From positions 1 to 44,909 of the forward strand of contig DAONJL010000015.1 in the NCBI GenBank assembly GCA_035405645.1: a stretch of DNA of 44,909 bases, read 5' to 3'. The translations under genes were made by a program, and so were the position numbers. Positions 36,700 through 44,909 of this stretch are shown here, one piece after another. The notes under the pieces are model-generated. The model saw nothing but the letters and a program-made list of their open reading frames with translations. It did no database searches and was not told the DNA's origin. The stretch comes from DAONJL01 sp035405645 [NCBI: bacterium]. Lineage in GTDB: Bacteria; JAGOBX01; DAONJL01. Every line of letters starts with the position of its first letter. Within the stretch, counting starts at the first letter, position 1.

Positions 36700-37519
36700 T
36701 AAATTAAATTGTAGACTTTGTAATAATAAAGGTTATATAAAAAATAAAGAGATAAAAATAGCAGAAATTTGTGAATGTGTAAAACATTTATGTAAATGTG
36801 GAAATAAAGAACCATATATGATTTATGATGAAAAAAAGAATTCTAATACTCGTTGTTTTTGTTATAACTATCGAATTAAAGTTGAGCAGATAAACAAACT
36901 ATTAATAAAATCTGGCTTACCACAAAAATTTTATTTTAAATTTCTTGAAGATTACAATATAAAAGATTTTAATGGTTCGTATGTAAAAGAATTAGTAAAT
37001 ATAAATGATTATTTAAGAAAATATATAATTGAATATGAAGAAACGCCAAAACAAAAAGGTATATTATTTTGGAGCACTACAAAAGGTAATGGTAAAACAT
37101 TAGCAGCCTCAATAATATTAAATGAACTGATTTTTAATTATGGGTATGAAGGAAAATATTTAAAATTATCATCAGATTTTTTTGGCAGATTAAGAAAATC
37201 ATATAGATTTACAGATGAAGCAGAATCAGAAATAGAATATGATTTGATAAAACAATACATAAATTACGACATTTTATTAATAGATGATTTTGGCACTGAA
37301 CGGGGAACAGAATGGGAAACAGAAAAATTATATGAATTAATTGATGGTCGATATGAAAATAATAAATTAACATTTATAACAACAAATTATGATTTATCAC
37401 GAATAGATGAACTGGCAATTTCAGACAGAATAATTTCCAGAATAGTAGAAATGTGTTATGTAATAAAAATATCAGCACAATGCTATCGTTTAATTATGCT
37501 TGAAAAAGAAACATTGTAA
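36683..37519 (+). CDS. DnaC/DnaI-like AAA+ ATPase with Cys-rich N-terminus
   Basis: A 278-residue ATPase of the helicase-loader/IstB group. The P-loop ends in KGNGKT (134-139), with Ser/Thr where the first Gly is usual. Walker B is LLIDDFG, with sensor-1 TTNYD; FITTN and SDRIISRI are typical of DnaC-like loaders. The N-terminus has Cys10, 13, 30, 32, 37, 39, 58 and 60, a likely zinc module. It overlaps ndk and is followed one base later by a DciA-like gene, so it probably acts in DnaB loading. A second in-frame ATG at 36692 is possible. Confidence 0.8.
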   Translation: MVFMNNKLNCRLCNNKGYIKNKEIKIAEICECVKHLCKCGNKEPYMIYDEKKNSNTRCFCYNYRIKVEQINKLLIKSGLPQKFYFKFLEDYNIKDFNGSYVKELVNINDYLRKYIIEYEETPKQKGILFWSTTKGNGKTLAASIILNELIFNYGYEGKYLKLSSDFFGRLRKSYRFTDEAESEIEYDLIKQYINYDILLIDDFGTERGTEWETEKLYELIDGRYENNKLTFITTNYDLSRIDELAISDRIISRIVEMCYVIKISAQCYRLIMLEKETL

Positions 37520-37520
37520 A

Positions 37521-37976
37521 ATGAAATATTATTGTTCACTTAAAAAAATCAATTTTAATTCATCTGCTGAATGTTTGGAATGTAAAGAATACAAAATAAA
37601 TAATACAAAAATTAAAGTACCAGAGAATATTAATTTTAAATATCTTGTTTATCTGAAAATGAAAAGTTGCGAGTATTTTCAGCCAAAAATACAAAATGAA
37701 GAATATCATATTACAAAGGCAATTGAACATTATATAAATAGAAATTTAAAAAGAGATAATTATGAAGAAAAAAAGTTATATGGATTCTGGAATGAAATAG
37801 TTGGAAATTATTTATCAGATAAAACAAAAATAATATCAATAAAAAATGGTATAGTCAAAATAAAAGCAGAAAATAAAATGCTTGTAAATGATTTAGTTTA
37901 CTTAAAAGATATAATATTAGAACAAATACATAAAGTTTTAAAAAACGATAAAATTAAAGAAATTTTATTTTATTAA
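37521..37976 (+). CDS. DciA-like protein (DUF721) with N-terminal Cys cluster
   Basis: A 151-residue protein whose C-terminal half (about 70-150) matches DUF721/DciA: AIEHYINRNL, YGFWNEIVGNYLSDKTKIISI and IKAENKMLVNDLVYLKDIIL. The N-terminal part has Cys5, Cys18 and Cys21 (CSL and CLEC), and a further Cys (SCEYF), which may bind a metal. DciA loads or guides the replicative helicase in bacteria lacking DnaC/DnaI. The ATG at 37521 lies one base after the upstream stop; an upstream in-frame TTG at 37500 would overlap more. Confidence 0.75.
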   Translation: MKYYCSLKKINFNSSAECLECKEYKINNTKIKVPENINFKYLVYLKMKSCEYFQPKIQNEEYHITKAIEHYINRNLKRDNYEEKKLYGFWNEIVGNYLSDKTKIISIKNGIVKIKAENKMLVNDLVYLKDIILEQIHKVLKNDKIKEILFY

Positions 37977-37978
37977 TT

Positions 37979-38923
37979 ATGTTAAGAAAATTTTATGCTT
38001 ATTTAAAAAATAAGAATATAAAAAACATTTTATTTATATTAAGTCAAATAATTGTATTTATTTTAATTCTATTATTTTATTTACTTATTTTTCATTTTGA
38101 AATTATTAAATTTTCTAAAAATATTTCCTTTATTATTATTATTGTTATATCCAGTATCTTACTAATAAATATTTATCTTTTTAAAGTAATAGAAGAAAAG
38201 AGAAATAAAGAGTTTATTTATAATACCAAAAAAAAGTGGGAAAATTTTACAAGAATGACGAGTACACTTGCACATGAGATAAGAAATCCCTTGAGTTCAT
38301 TAATGGTTAATATTGATTTAATAAAAGAAAAAGTAATAAAAGCAAATTTTGAAGAGAATTGGTTAATAAACAAATTAGAAATACTAAAAAAAGAAGTAAC
38401 AAGATTAAATAATATATTAGAGAATTTTTTAAATATAGCTCGTGGTAAAAAATTAAATTTGCAAAAGATAAATATAAATAAAATATTAGAGGAAATAGTT
38501 TTACTCGAAACATCAAAATTAGCATTAATAAATAATAAGATAAAAATACGTTTTGATACTTCTGATAATGAAATATTTATTATAGGCGATGAAGAGCAAT
38601 TAAAACAGGCATTATATAATTTAATAAAAAATGCCGAAGAAGCAGTAGACGAAAAAGGCGAAGGTGAAATAATAATAAAAACATCTCTCAAAGGTAAAAA
38701 AGTTAATATTTATATTATTGATACAGGAATAGGAATACCAGAAAATAATTTAAAAAGAGTATTTGATATTTATTTTACTACAAAGCGTGATGGTTCTGGT
38801 ATAGGGCTATCAGTTGCCAATCGTATAATAGAACAGCATAATGGCATAATGAAAATAAATAGTTTTGTAAATAAAGGAACATTTATAAATATAGAATTAC
38901 CAGTAGAATTAAAAGAGCAATAA
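37979..38923 (+). CDS. Orphan sensor histidine kinase
   Basis: A 314-residue kinase with two transmembrane helices (about 17-40 and 49-70), a short linker and the kinase core: phospho-acceptor His99 in LAHEIRNPLSS, N box LIKNAEEAV, G1 DTGIGIP and G2 GSGIGLSVANRIIEQHNG. There is almost no periplasmic domain, so it may sense membrane or intracellular signals. No response regulator is nearby. It starts two bases after the DciA-like gene. Confidence 0.93.
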   Translation: MLRKFYAYLKNKNIKNILFILSQIIVFILILLFYLLIFHFEIIKFSKNISFIIIIVISSILLINIYLFKVIEEKRNKEFIYNTKKKWENFTRMTSTLAHEIRNPLSSLMVNIDLIKEKVIKANFEENWLINKLEILKKEVTRLNNILENFLNIARGKKLNLQKININKILEEIVLLETSKLALINNKIKIRFDTSDNEIFIIGDEEQLKQALYNLIKNAEEAVDEKGEGEIIIKTSLKGKKVNIYIIDTGIGIPENNLKRVFDIYFTTKRDGSGIGLSVANRIIEQHNGIMKINSFVNKGTFINIELPVELKEQ

Positions 38924-38931
38924 TCAAAATT

Positions 38932-39825
38932 ATGAAATATTACTATATCTCAGCATTTTTATGTTCTTTCTTTTTTGCATTATATGGAATAATAAGCAAA
39001 AGAGCATATTCAAATCCGCAAATAAATGAAGGGACAATAATATGGTTTGTAAGTATTACGAATGCTATTTTTATGCTACCTTTTCAATTTTATTTTTTTC
39101 AAAAACCATTACCTGATTTTTATTTGCCTTTATTTATTGGTATTTTCCTTAATATTATTTCTTTTACTTTTTTATTAAAAGGAATTAAATTAACTGATGT
39201 TTCTATAGTTTATCCTTTACTTGCTACCACTCCTATTTTTATGATTTTTACTTCACCTTTTTTATTAAATGAAAAAGCATCAATATATGGAATTTCAGGA
39301 ATTTTATTTATTTCTATTGGCGTCTATATTTTATCATTAAATTTTGATAAAAATAAAAGTTTTATAAATAATCTAATTTCGCCATTTAAAGAAATCTTTT
39401 TAAACAAAGGTGCATTTTATACTTTACTTGTTGCAATAATCTGGAGTTTCTCTGCTAATATTGACAAATATTGTGTAATAAAATCAAATCCTTTTGTTTA
39501 CCTTTTCTTTTTTCATTTTTTTTATTCTATTATTTATTTTCCTTATTTAATTTTTTTTACAGAATTTAAATTCAAAAATATAATAAATAAAAATTGTTTC
39601 TGGCTTTTATTAAGTATATCAATCTCAGAATTTTTTGTTGGAATTTTTCAATTTATAGCAATAGAAAAAATAAATGCTGCCTATGTGGTAGCAATTAAAA
39701 GAGGTGGTATGTTTTTCGCTATTTTAGCAGGCTGGCTATTTTTTAAAGAAAAAAATATATTATTAAAATTTGTAGGTTCATGTTTTATTATGGCTGGCTT
39801 TATTATGTTTGTTGTTTTTAAATAA
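38932..39825 (+). CDS. EamA-family (DMT) transporter
   Basis: A 297-residue membrane protein with ten helices in two EamA repeats, for example IKLTDVSIVYPLLATTPIFMI in the first and IEKINAAYVVAIKRGGMFFAI in the second, ending with GWLFFKEKNILLKFVGSCFIMAG. The substrate is unknown; members export metabolites or amino acids. It follows the kinase by eight bases without a ribosome site. Confidence 0.88.
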   Translation: MKYYYISAFLCSFFFALYGIISKRAYSNPQINEGTIIWFVSITNAIFMLPFQFYFFQKPLPDFYLPLFIGIFLNIISFTFLLKGIKLTDVSIVYPLLATTPIFMIFTSPFLLNEKASIYGISGILFISIGVYILSLNFDKNKSFINNLISPFKEIFLNKGAFYTLLVAIIWSFSANIDKYCVIKSNPFVYLFFFHFFYSIIYFPYLIFFTEFKFKNIINKNCFWLLLSISISEFFVGIFQFIAIEKINAAYVVAIKRGGMFFAILAGWLFFKEKNILLKFVGSCFIMAGFIMFVVFK

Positions 39826-39855
39826 TTTTTTTAATTTTTCAATATGTTATTTTTC

Positions 39856-39884
39856 TTGACAGTTTTTTATTATTATTATAAAAG
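39856..39884 (+). promoter_or_regulatory. Promoter of the spoVG operon
   Basis: TTGACA (39856-39861), preceded by TTTTTC, then 17 bases and TAAAAG (39879-39884), with TATAAA two bases earlier as alternative. A GGAGAGGTG ribosome site follows. Confidence 0.55.
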
Positions 39885-39920
39885 ATAAAAAATTGAAGAA
39901 GAAAAGGAGAGGTGTATTAT

Positions 39921-40346
39921 ATGCTACAGGAACCATTACTTGAAATTAAAAAAGAGCGAGAAAAAAAGAAAAGAGAAGAACGAATAAGAAAAAAGGTATT
40001 AGAATTACGAAAGAAAGTAGAAATATTTTTAAGAAATCAAGAAATAAATAGTTTTGCGCGTGTCTATTATTTTCAAGCAATAGATAAAATAATCGAAGAA
40101 TTAGCATTAAAACATTATGTAGGTGAAGTTGATATAAGAATGGAAGGAAGACGCATTATAATTGAAATAACAAACAAACATTTAACAAAAACAGATATAA
40201 AAAATTTAATTGAGCAGGAAAAAAAATATACAGGAATATATACACTTTTATCTGCTCTTTCAACAATCGATGATTTTGAAATAATAACAAATGAAGGGGG
40301 CGGAGTAAAAATTAAGATTATAAAAGAAATACCAATTGGTTATTAA
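39921..40346 (+). CDS. Small protein with possible degenerate RsbW-like ATPase fold
   Basis: A 141-residue protein. A charged N-terminal helix (KKEREKKKREERIRKKVLELRK region) is followed by helices and strands: AIDKIIEELALKHYV, EVDIRMEGRRIIIEIT, YTGIYTLLSALSTIDDFEII and GGGVKIKIIKEI. The order recalls the C-terminal half of GHKL anti-sigma kinases (RsbW type), but the N-box Asn and the DxGxG loop are absent, so ATP binding is doubtful. I assign no function. The ATG at 39921 follows GGAGAGGTG; an in-frame GTG at 39912 is part of that site. It is co-transcribed with spoVG. Confidence 0.6.
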   Translation: MLQEPLLEIKKEREKKKREERIRKKVLELRKKVEIFLRNQEINSFARVYYFQAIDKIIEELALKHYVGEVDIRMEGRRIIIEITNKHLTKTDIKNLIEQEKKYTGIYTLLSALSTIDDFEIITNEGGGVKIKIIKEIPIGY

Positions 40347-40368
40347 ATATAATTACAGGGGGTAGTTT

Positions 40369-40647
40369 ATGGAAATAACAGACATTAAAATTAAGCCTGT
40401 ATTTAATAAGGAAAAATTAAAGGCTTATGCGTCAGTTACTTTTGACAAGTGTTTTGTTATTCATGAATTGAAAATAATCGAAGGTAAAAAAGGGAAATTT
40501 GTAGCAATGCCAAGTAAAAAACTAAATAACGCTAGATTTATTGATATTGTCCATCCTATTAATAATGATGTTAGAAATATGATACAGGAAAAAGTATTAA
40601 AAAAATATGAGGAAGAAATAAAGGCAAAAAAAGAAGAAAAGAATTAA
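40369..40647 (+). CDS. spoVG: SpoVG-family RNA/DNA-binding regulator
   Basis: A 92-residue SpoVG protein: MEITDIKIKPVF, LKAYASVTFDKCFVIHELKI, GKFVAMPSKK and FIDIVHPINNDVR are close to the family consensus. SpoVG binds nucleic acids and controls gene expression in Bacillus, Listeria and Borrelia, and also occurs in non-sporulating bacteria. No sporulation gene is seen here. A GGGGG ribosome site precedes the ATG. Confidence 0.96.
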   Translation: MEITDIKIKPVFNKEKLKAYASVTFDKCFVIHELKIIEGKKGKFVAMPSKKLNNARFIDIVHPINNDVRNMIQEKVLKKYEEEIKAKKEEKN

Positions 40648-40662
40648 AGGTGTGATAAATAA

Positions 40663-42369
40663 ATGGCTGATGATTTTAGTGATATAAGTTCTTTATTACA
40701 ACAAACTGCAGAGGAAGCACGGAAAAAAAAGGAAGAAACACTCACAAAAAAATCTGAAAATGTTGAAGACATATTTTCAGAATGGGATTTTACAAAAGAA
40801 GGCGAAGCAATATCTGAAGAAGAAGATATCGTTCCATTTGATACAGCGTTAGATGCATTTAAGAAAAAGAAAAAAGAAATACCATTAAGAACAAAATTAA
40901 TAATAATTGCTTTAGTATCTGGTGTAATAGGAATGCTTATTTATTATTTTTATGTTATGCCTTTTATTTATAATTTATTTTTAGAAAAAGTAGAAAATTA
41001 TATAAAAAAAGATGATATTGCAAGTGCAGAAAAAAATTTTGAATTAGCATCAAAATTTAGATTTAATTTTGAAGCAGAAATAGGTGATTTTATTGAAATT
41101 CTTCTTAAAAATAATGATACTTTTTATGCAAAAAAATATATAGATAAATTATTATCATACAATAAAAATAGTGAAGTTGGTCTTGACTATCTAATTAAAT
41201 ACTATATAGCGACAGATAAGATAAATGCTGCTGAAGAAGCAGCACAGCAATATATGAATAAACATAAATTTTCATATAAGTTAAGTTTTAACAAAGCTGA
41301 AATTGCATATAAAAAAGGAAAAATAGATGAAGCAATAAAATTATATACACAAACTTATTTATTAAAAAGTGATTATTTAGAGCCATATTTAAAATTACGA
41401 AGAATTTATATTGATAACAAAATGTACAGAAAAGTAATTGATATGCAAACTTATATTGATGCTTTAAAGCAGAAACCACCAATGGATTTTGAAGCTTATT
41501 TTGATGTTGGTAGAGCTTATTTTTATCTTGCTTTTACAGAAGAAGGCATTTCAAAACAAGAGAAAGAAGGTTTATTAATAAAAGCAAGAGATAATTTTGA
41601 AAGATGTATTAGATTAAAACCTCGTGAATCTGAATTATATTTATATATTGGTTCTATTTATGAATATTTATCAAATTATGAGTATGCATTAAGATATTAT
41701 TCAGAATATTTAAAATTAAAGCCAACTGATGCTAATGCTTATGCTAATATTGGTATTATTTATTTTAAAAATAAAAATGTTAAAGAAGCAGTAAAACATC
41801 TACAAGCAGCAATTAGAATTGATGATTCCCTTATTAAAGCACATTACTATATTGCTCATCTTTTTCTTTATGAATTTGATGATTATCCTAATGCTATAAA
41901 TGAATATAAAAAAGTTCTTTTAAGTGATGAACGAGAAAAGTATGATAATTTAAATTTTCATCTTGCTACTGCTTATTTAAAAAATCGAGATTATGATATG
42001 GCAATTAATTATTATACAGAACTTTACAAAAATAACCAAAATGATATTGATGTTATTTATAATTTAGGACTTGCTTATTTATTAAATAACAAAGCAAAAA
42101 TTGCAATTGATTTTTTTGAAAAACTAAAAGATAAATTATCTTATAAACCTGAATTTTTTAATAATTTAGCTGTTGCTTATGAGGTTCTTAATAATGAAAA
42201 AGAAGCATTAAAAAATTATTGGAAAACAATTGAAATTTTAGAACAATCTGGTCAATTAAATAAATATCCATTTCTGGCAAATAATTTTCAAAGATATATA
42301 AATAAAAAAAGTTATACTCAACTTGAAAATATTGTTGATATGAATTTAAGATTAAAACCTATCAGATAA
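40663..42369 (+). CDS. Membrane-anchored TPR protein
   Basis: A 568-residue protein with a charged cytoplasmic N-terminus (1-75), one helix (about 78-98) and some ten TPR-like repeats to about residue 540, including ANIGIIYFKNKNVKEAVKHL, FHLATAYLKNRDYDMAINYY and IYNLGLAYLLNNKAKIAIDF. The repeats face the periplasm if the N-terminus is cytoplasmic. It is a scaffold, but its partner is unknown. AAAGGTGTG serves as ribosome site, and it follows spoVG by 15 bases. Confidence 0.8.
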   Translation: MADDFSDISSLLQQTAEEARKKKEETLTKKSENVEDIFSEWDFTKEGEAISEEEDIVPFDTALDAFKKKKKEIPLRTKLIIIALVSGVIGMLIYYFYVMPFIYNLFLEKVENYIKKDDIASAEKNFELASKFRFNFEAEIGDFIEILLKNNDTFYAKKYIDKLLSYNKNSEVGLDYLIKYYIATDKINAAEEAAQQYMNKHKFSYKLSFNKAEIAYKKGKIDEAIKLYTQTYLLKSDYLEPYLKLRRIYIDNKMYRKVIDMQTYIDALKQKPPMDFEAYFDVGRAYFYLAFTEEGISKQEKEGLLIKARDNFERCIRLKPRESELYLYIGSIYEYLSNYEYALRYYSEYLKLKPTDANAYANIGIIYFKNKNVKEAVKHLQAAIRIDDSLIKAHYYIAHLFLYEFDDYPNAINEYKKVLLSDEREKYDNLNFHLATAYLKNRDYDMAINYYTELYKNNQNDIDVIYNLGLAYLLNNKAKIAIDFFEKLKDKLSYKPEFFNNLAVAYEVLNNEKEALKNYWKTIEILEQSGQLNKYPFLANNFQRYINKKSYTQLENIVDMNLRLKPIR

Positions 42370-42376
42370 CAGGAAG

Positions 42377-43351
42377 ATGAAAGAACCTATCTTATCAGTA
42401 AATAATTTAAAAGTTGTTTTCAGATTAAAAGATAATACAAATTTATTTGCTGTCGATGATATTTCATACGAACTCAATGAAGAAGAATGTTTATGTATAG
42501 TAGGCGAGTCAGGTTGTGGAAAAAGTGTATCAGCATTATCATTATTAAAACTAATTGATAAACCTGGTGAAATTGTTGGTGGTAAAATTATTTATAAAAA
42601 CATTAATATTCTGGATATATCAGAAAAAGAATTAAATAAAATCAGAGGCAATAAAATTTCAATGATATTTCAGGAACCAATGACTTCATTAAATCCGGTT
42701 TTTACAATTGGTAATCAACTTGATGAAATGTTAAAAATACATACTGATTTATCAAAAGAAGAACGAAAAAATGAAATAGAAAAAATATTAACAAGAGTTG
42801 GAATTGCAGATGCAAAAAACAAAATTGATTTTTATCCTTTTCAATTAAGTGGAGGACAATGTCAGCGCGTAATGATTGCTATGAGCATTTTATGCAAGCC
42901 TGATATTTTGATTGCAGATGAACCAACAACAGCACTTGATGTAACAATACAGGCGCAAATAATAAAATTATTAAAAGAACTTATGTTCACAAATAAAATG
43001 AGCATTATTTTTATAACACATAATTTAGGTATTGTTTCAGAAATTGGCACAAAAATTATTATTATGTATGCAGGAAAAATTATGGAAAAAACCACAGTTG
43101 ATGAATTATTTAAAAATCCTGCGCACCCTTATACTATTGGTCTATTAAAATGTGTGCCACAACTTAAAACACCAAAAAATGAAAAATTATTTGTTATACC
43201 AGGCACAGTCGAGCGAATAAAACATAATATTAATTATTGTAGATTTTATAATAGATGTTATAATCGAAAAAAAGAATGTTTAGAGGCAGAACCAGAATTA
43301 AAAAAAATAAATGATAATCATTATGTCAGATGTTTTTTCCCGATAAATTAA
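42377..43351 (+). CDS. Oligopeptide/dipeptide ABC transporter ATPase (OppD/DppD type)
   Basis: A 324-residue ATPase. Walker A is GESGCGKS (43-50), the signature is LSGGQCQRVMIA, Walker B is ILIADEPTTALDVT, and the C-terminal oligo_HPY extension with HPYTIGLLKCVPQ and a late Cys set (CRFYNRC, CLEAE, VRCFFP) is typical of OppD/DppD, where these Cys can bind an Fe-S cluster. OppB, OppC and OppF are not adjacent, so it may be a split system. The last 22 bases overlap the next gene. Confidence 0.92.
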   Translation: MKEPILSVNNLKVVFRLKDNTNLFAVDDISYELNEEECLCIVGESGCGKSVSALSLLKLIDKPGEIVGGKIIYKNINILDISEKELNKIRGNKISMIFQEPMTSLNPVFTIGNQLDEMLKIHTDLSKEERKNEIEKILTRVGIADAKNKIDFYPFQLSGGQCQRVMIAMSILCKPDILIADEPTTALDVTIQAQIIKLLKELMFTNKMSIIFITHNLGIVSEIGTKIIIMYAGKIMEKTTVDELFKNPAHPYTIGLLKCVPQLKTPKNEKLFVIPGTVERIKHNINYCRFYNRCYNRKKECLEAEPELKKINDNHYVRCFFPIN

Positions 43352-43878
43352 ATTACTATAATTTTAATATAACACATTTGCAAAATATTTTTCCTTTAAT
43401 TGCAGTAGTTTTTTTTAATAATATTTCTATTAATGATAATTCGATTAAAGCCTGTGAATCTATTTTTGATATTGATTTTCCAGCAGTAACATATTTTTCA
43501 GCAGATGAAAAATTTATAAAAATATTTTACAATTTTGAAGTTAAAAAATTAAATAATTTCTTTGATTTACATAATTTTGATTTGTTATTTTTATTTTCAC
43601 AGCCTGTGTTTATTAAGTTTAATTTTATCTACAAAATTTTAAAACATTATGAAAATAATAGTTTAGATAACCTATCACTTTTTTATAAAAAAGAAAACGA
43701 AACATTAAAAAATATTGATTATAATAATTTTATAATTAAAAAGGACTTAATTAAAAAACACCAAAAATTTAATGATTTGATTATATCTATTCAGAATTTA
43801 ATTTCAGAAAAAAAATATTTCATTTGTAATGATATTAAAGTTTATTCAATTGATAATTTTTTAAAAATTAAAAAATGA
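43330..43878 (+). CDS. Hypothetical protein overlapping oppD
   Basis: A 182-residue protein I do not recognise. It is rich in Phe, Asn, Ile and Lys, with no signal peptide or obvious helix span. Its segments (LIAVVFFNN, FDLLFLFSQPVFIKF, KYFICNDIKVYSI) alternate strands and helices and could be a small alpha/beta fold. It starts inside oppD and ends four bases inside the deacetylase gene, an arrangement that supports real translation. Absence of any known motif keeps confidence moderate. Confidence 0.55.
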   Translation: MFFPDKLNYYNFNITHLQNIFPLIAVVFFNNISINDNSIKACESIFDIDFPAVTYFSADEKFIKIFYNFEVKKLNNFFDLHNFDLLFLFSQPVFIKFNFIYKILKHYENNSLDNLSLFYKKENETLKNIDYNNFIIKKDLIKKHQKFNDLIISIQNLISEKKYFICNDIKVYSIDNFLKIKK

Positions 43879-44759
43879 AGAAATATATTTTATTTTTAAT
43901 ATCTTTACTTTTTATTGTTTTTAGTTTGAATTTTTATTTTTTAAAAAAATTTTATTTAATAGAACAAGGCAAAAAAGAAATTGAACATAACAATAATACA
44001 AAAACTGAAAAAGAACAAAAACAAGAAAAAAAAGTGAATAATATCAATCTATACAGAGAAAAAGAAAAATTAGATAAAACTATTTTTTTAATAATTGATG
44101 ATGCGGGTTGGTATAACCAGAATCTAAATGAACTTCTTAATTTGAATATAGAATTAACAATAGCAATAATTCCGGGTTCGCCAAAAGCAAAAAAAATTTA
44201 TAATGAATTAATTAAAAAAGAAAAAATTAGTATTTTCATTCATCAACCAATGGAAGCAAAAAATTATAAAAATAATGAAAAAGAATTATTAAGGATTAAT
44301 ATGTCAGAAGAAGAAATTTTAAATATTCTTAATAATAATTTATTATTGTTTCCATTAGCAATTGGTATGAATAATCATACAGGTTCATTATTTACTGAAA
44401 ATTATGAGAAAATGAAAATAGTTTTAAAATGGTGTAAAGAAAACAATATAATTTTTGTAGATAGTAAAACATCAGAATATTCAATTATTAAAAAAATTTG
44501 TAATGAAATAAAATTTCCATATTTTGAAAATGAATTTTTTATTGATAATATTCAGGATACTGAATATATTACACATAGATTAAATTTACTAAAAGAAAAA
44601 ACATTAAAAAGAAAATTTATTATTGCTATTGGTCATATACACTCAAATATATTTATAAATCAATTAAAGAATGAAGTTTCAGATTTTTTAGCCAGAGGAA
44701 TAAAATTTAAAAAATTTTCAAAAGATATATTATTTGAAATGAGTGAAATTAGTTTATAA
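43875..44759 (+). CDS. Divergent polysaccharide deacetylase (YibQ-like)
   Basis: A 294-residue protein with an N-terminal helix (about 4-24), a charged linker and a NodB-like barrel: IFLIIDDAGWYNQNL, IELTIAIIPGSPKA, IFIHQPMEA, AIGMNNHTGSLFTE and KTSEYS are the divergent polysaccharide deacetylase (DUF610) set. It probably works in the periplasm on a cell-wall or glycan substrate. Its start overlaps the previous gene by four bases. Confidence 0.88.
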   Translation: MKKYILFLISLLFIVFSLNFYFLKKFYLIEQGKKEIEHNNNTKTEKEQKQEKKVNNINLYREKEKLDKTIFLIIDDAGWYNQNLNELLNLNIELTIAIIPGSPKAKKIYNELIKKEKISIFIHQPMEAKNYKNNEKELLRINMSEEEILNILNNNLLLFPLAIGMNNHTGSLFTENYEKMKIVLKWCKENNIIFVDSKTSEYSIIKKICNEIKFPYFENEFFIDNIQDTEYITHRLNLLKEKTLKRKFIIAIGHIHSNIFINQLKNEVSDFLARGIKFKKFSKDILFEMSEISL

Positions 44760-44777
44760 TTTTTAAAATAAAAAAAA

Positions 44778-44909
44778 CTAATACAAATTTTTATTTATTA
44801 TTTCTAATATATCATCAGGTGTAATATTATTTATACAACTTTTTTTACAATCATTTTTTCTGGTAATATCATTATAACAAGGAGGGCAATTCTCATTATT
44901 TTTTTGTAG
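44778..44909 (-). CDS. C-terminal fragment of a GT9 heptosyltransferase-like gene
   Basis: The minus strand is open from the right edge to a TAG at 44780-44778, giving 43 residues. The pattern NCPPCYNDIT, then NDCKKSCINNITPDDILEII, matches the C-terminal end of ADP-heptose:LPS heptosyltransferases (GT9), which end with Cys-Pro-x-x-Cys, Cys and a 'I(T/S)P(E/D)(E/D)(I/V)L' helix. It runs off the window, so only the family is inferred. The stop lies 18 bases from that of the deacetylase. Confidence 0.7.
   Translation of the reverse strand, partial: LQKNNENCPPCYNDITRKNDCKKSCINNITPDDILEIINKNLY

Noticed and set aside
37930-37950. Second sigma-28-like site (TAAAGTTT followed by CGATAA)
   Set aside because: The spacing is about five bases instead of eleven and it lies inside the DciA-like gene.
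38218-38691. A 157-codon minus-strand frame inside the histidine kinase
   Set aside because: It is fully antisense to a well-conserved kinase core and has no family features; long antisense frames are common at this base composition.

Overview
This window is from a very AT-rich bacterium with a Gram-negative envelope. The envelope evidence is TonB/ExbB/ExbD, an LbtU-type outer-membrane barrel ending in Phe, several lipoproteins, and the C-terminus of a GT9 heptosyltransferase at the right edge. An anti-sigma factor FlgM behind a near-perfect sigma-28 promoter implies flagellar motility. Gene content (HemW, a 2[4Fe-4S] ferredoxin, a B12-type radical SAM protein, a possible Re-citrate synthase) suggests an anaerobe or microaerophile. 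No phage, IS element or CRISPR array was seen, and I cannot name the phylum; an uncultured candidate lineage is plausible.

Layout. 1-1.2 kb: divergent promoters, with hemW on the plus strand and the first codons of a gene leaving the left edge. 1.2-6 kb: the conserved rpsB-tsf-pyrH-frr-uppS-cdsA cluster with a small ferredoxin inserted and a structured leader before rpsB. 6-9.3 kb (minus): GT-C membrane glycosyltransferase, methyltransferase, proA. 9.4-13 kb (plus): a FecCD-type ABC importer (permease, ATPase, binding lipoprotein) for B12 or iron chelates, then a GT2. 13-14.1 kb (minus): CapA-like phosphoesterase. 14.2-18.1 kb (plus): fmdB, exbB, exbD, tonB and a DRE-TIM acyl synthase. 18.1-23 kb: an exported zinc-ribbon membrane protein, a large Ig-like lipoprotein and murJ. 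23-27.2 kb: a second GT-C enzyme divergent from GDP-fucose synthase and a methyltransferase-GT2 fusion. 27.3-33.1 kb (minus): DUF2784, radical SAM, MaoC, a Cys-rich unknown, ruvC, ruvA, flgM, tsaE, a lipoprotein and tRNA-Gly(CCC). 33.2-44.8 kb (plus): LbtU porin, tusA, tgt, yajC, ndk, a DnaC-like ATPase, DciA/DUF721, a histidine kinase, an EamA transporter, a degenerate ATPase-like small protein, spoVG, a TPR protein, oppD, an unknown, a divergent polysaccharide deacetylase, and on the minus strand the GT9 tail.

Common threads. Envelope and surface-glycan assembly dominates (uppS, cdsA, murJ, GT-C, GT2, GDP-fucose synthase, GT9). Metal or cofactor uptake is represented by the FecCD importer, TonB system and LbtU barrel, and its products could supply the Fe-S and B12 enzymes here. 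Promoters are mostly TTGACA-type. Gene starts fall into two classes: strong Shine-Dalgarno sites (rpsB, tsf, frr, ferredoxin, fmdB, flgM, porin, yajC, spoVG) and starts without one. Several of the latter sit only a few bases from a sigma-70 -10 box, consistent with leaderless mRNAs. No gene-free stretch exceeds about 300 bases; the longest (1205-1426 and 34511-34758) hold the rpsB leader and the tgt promoter region.
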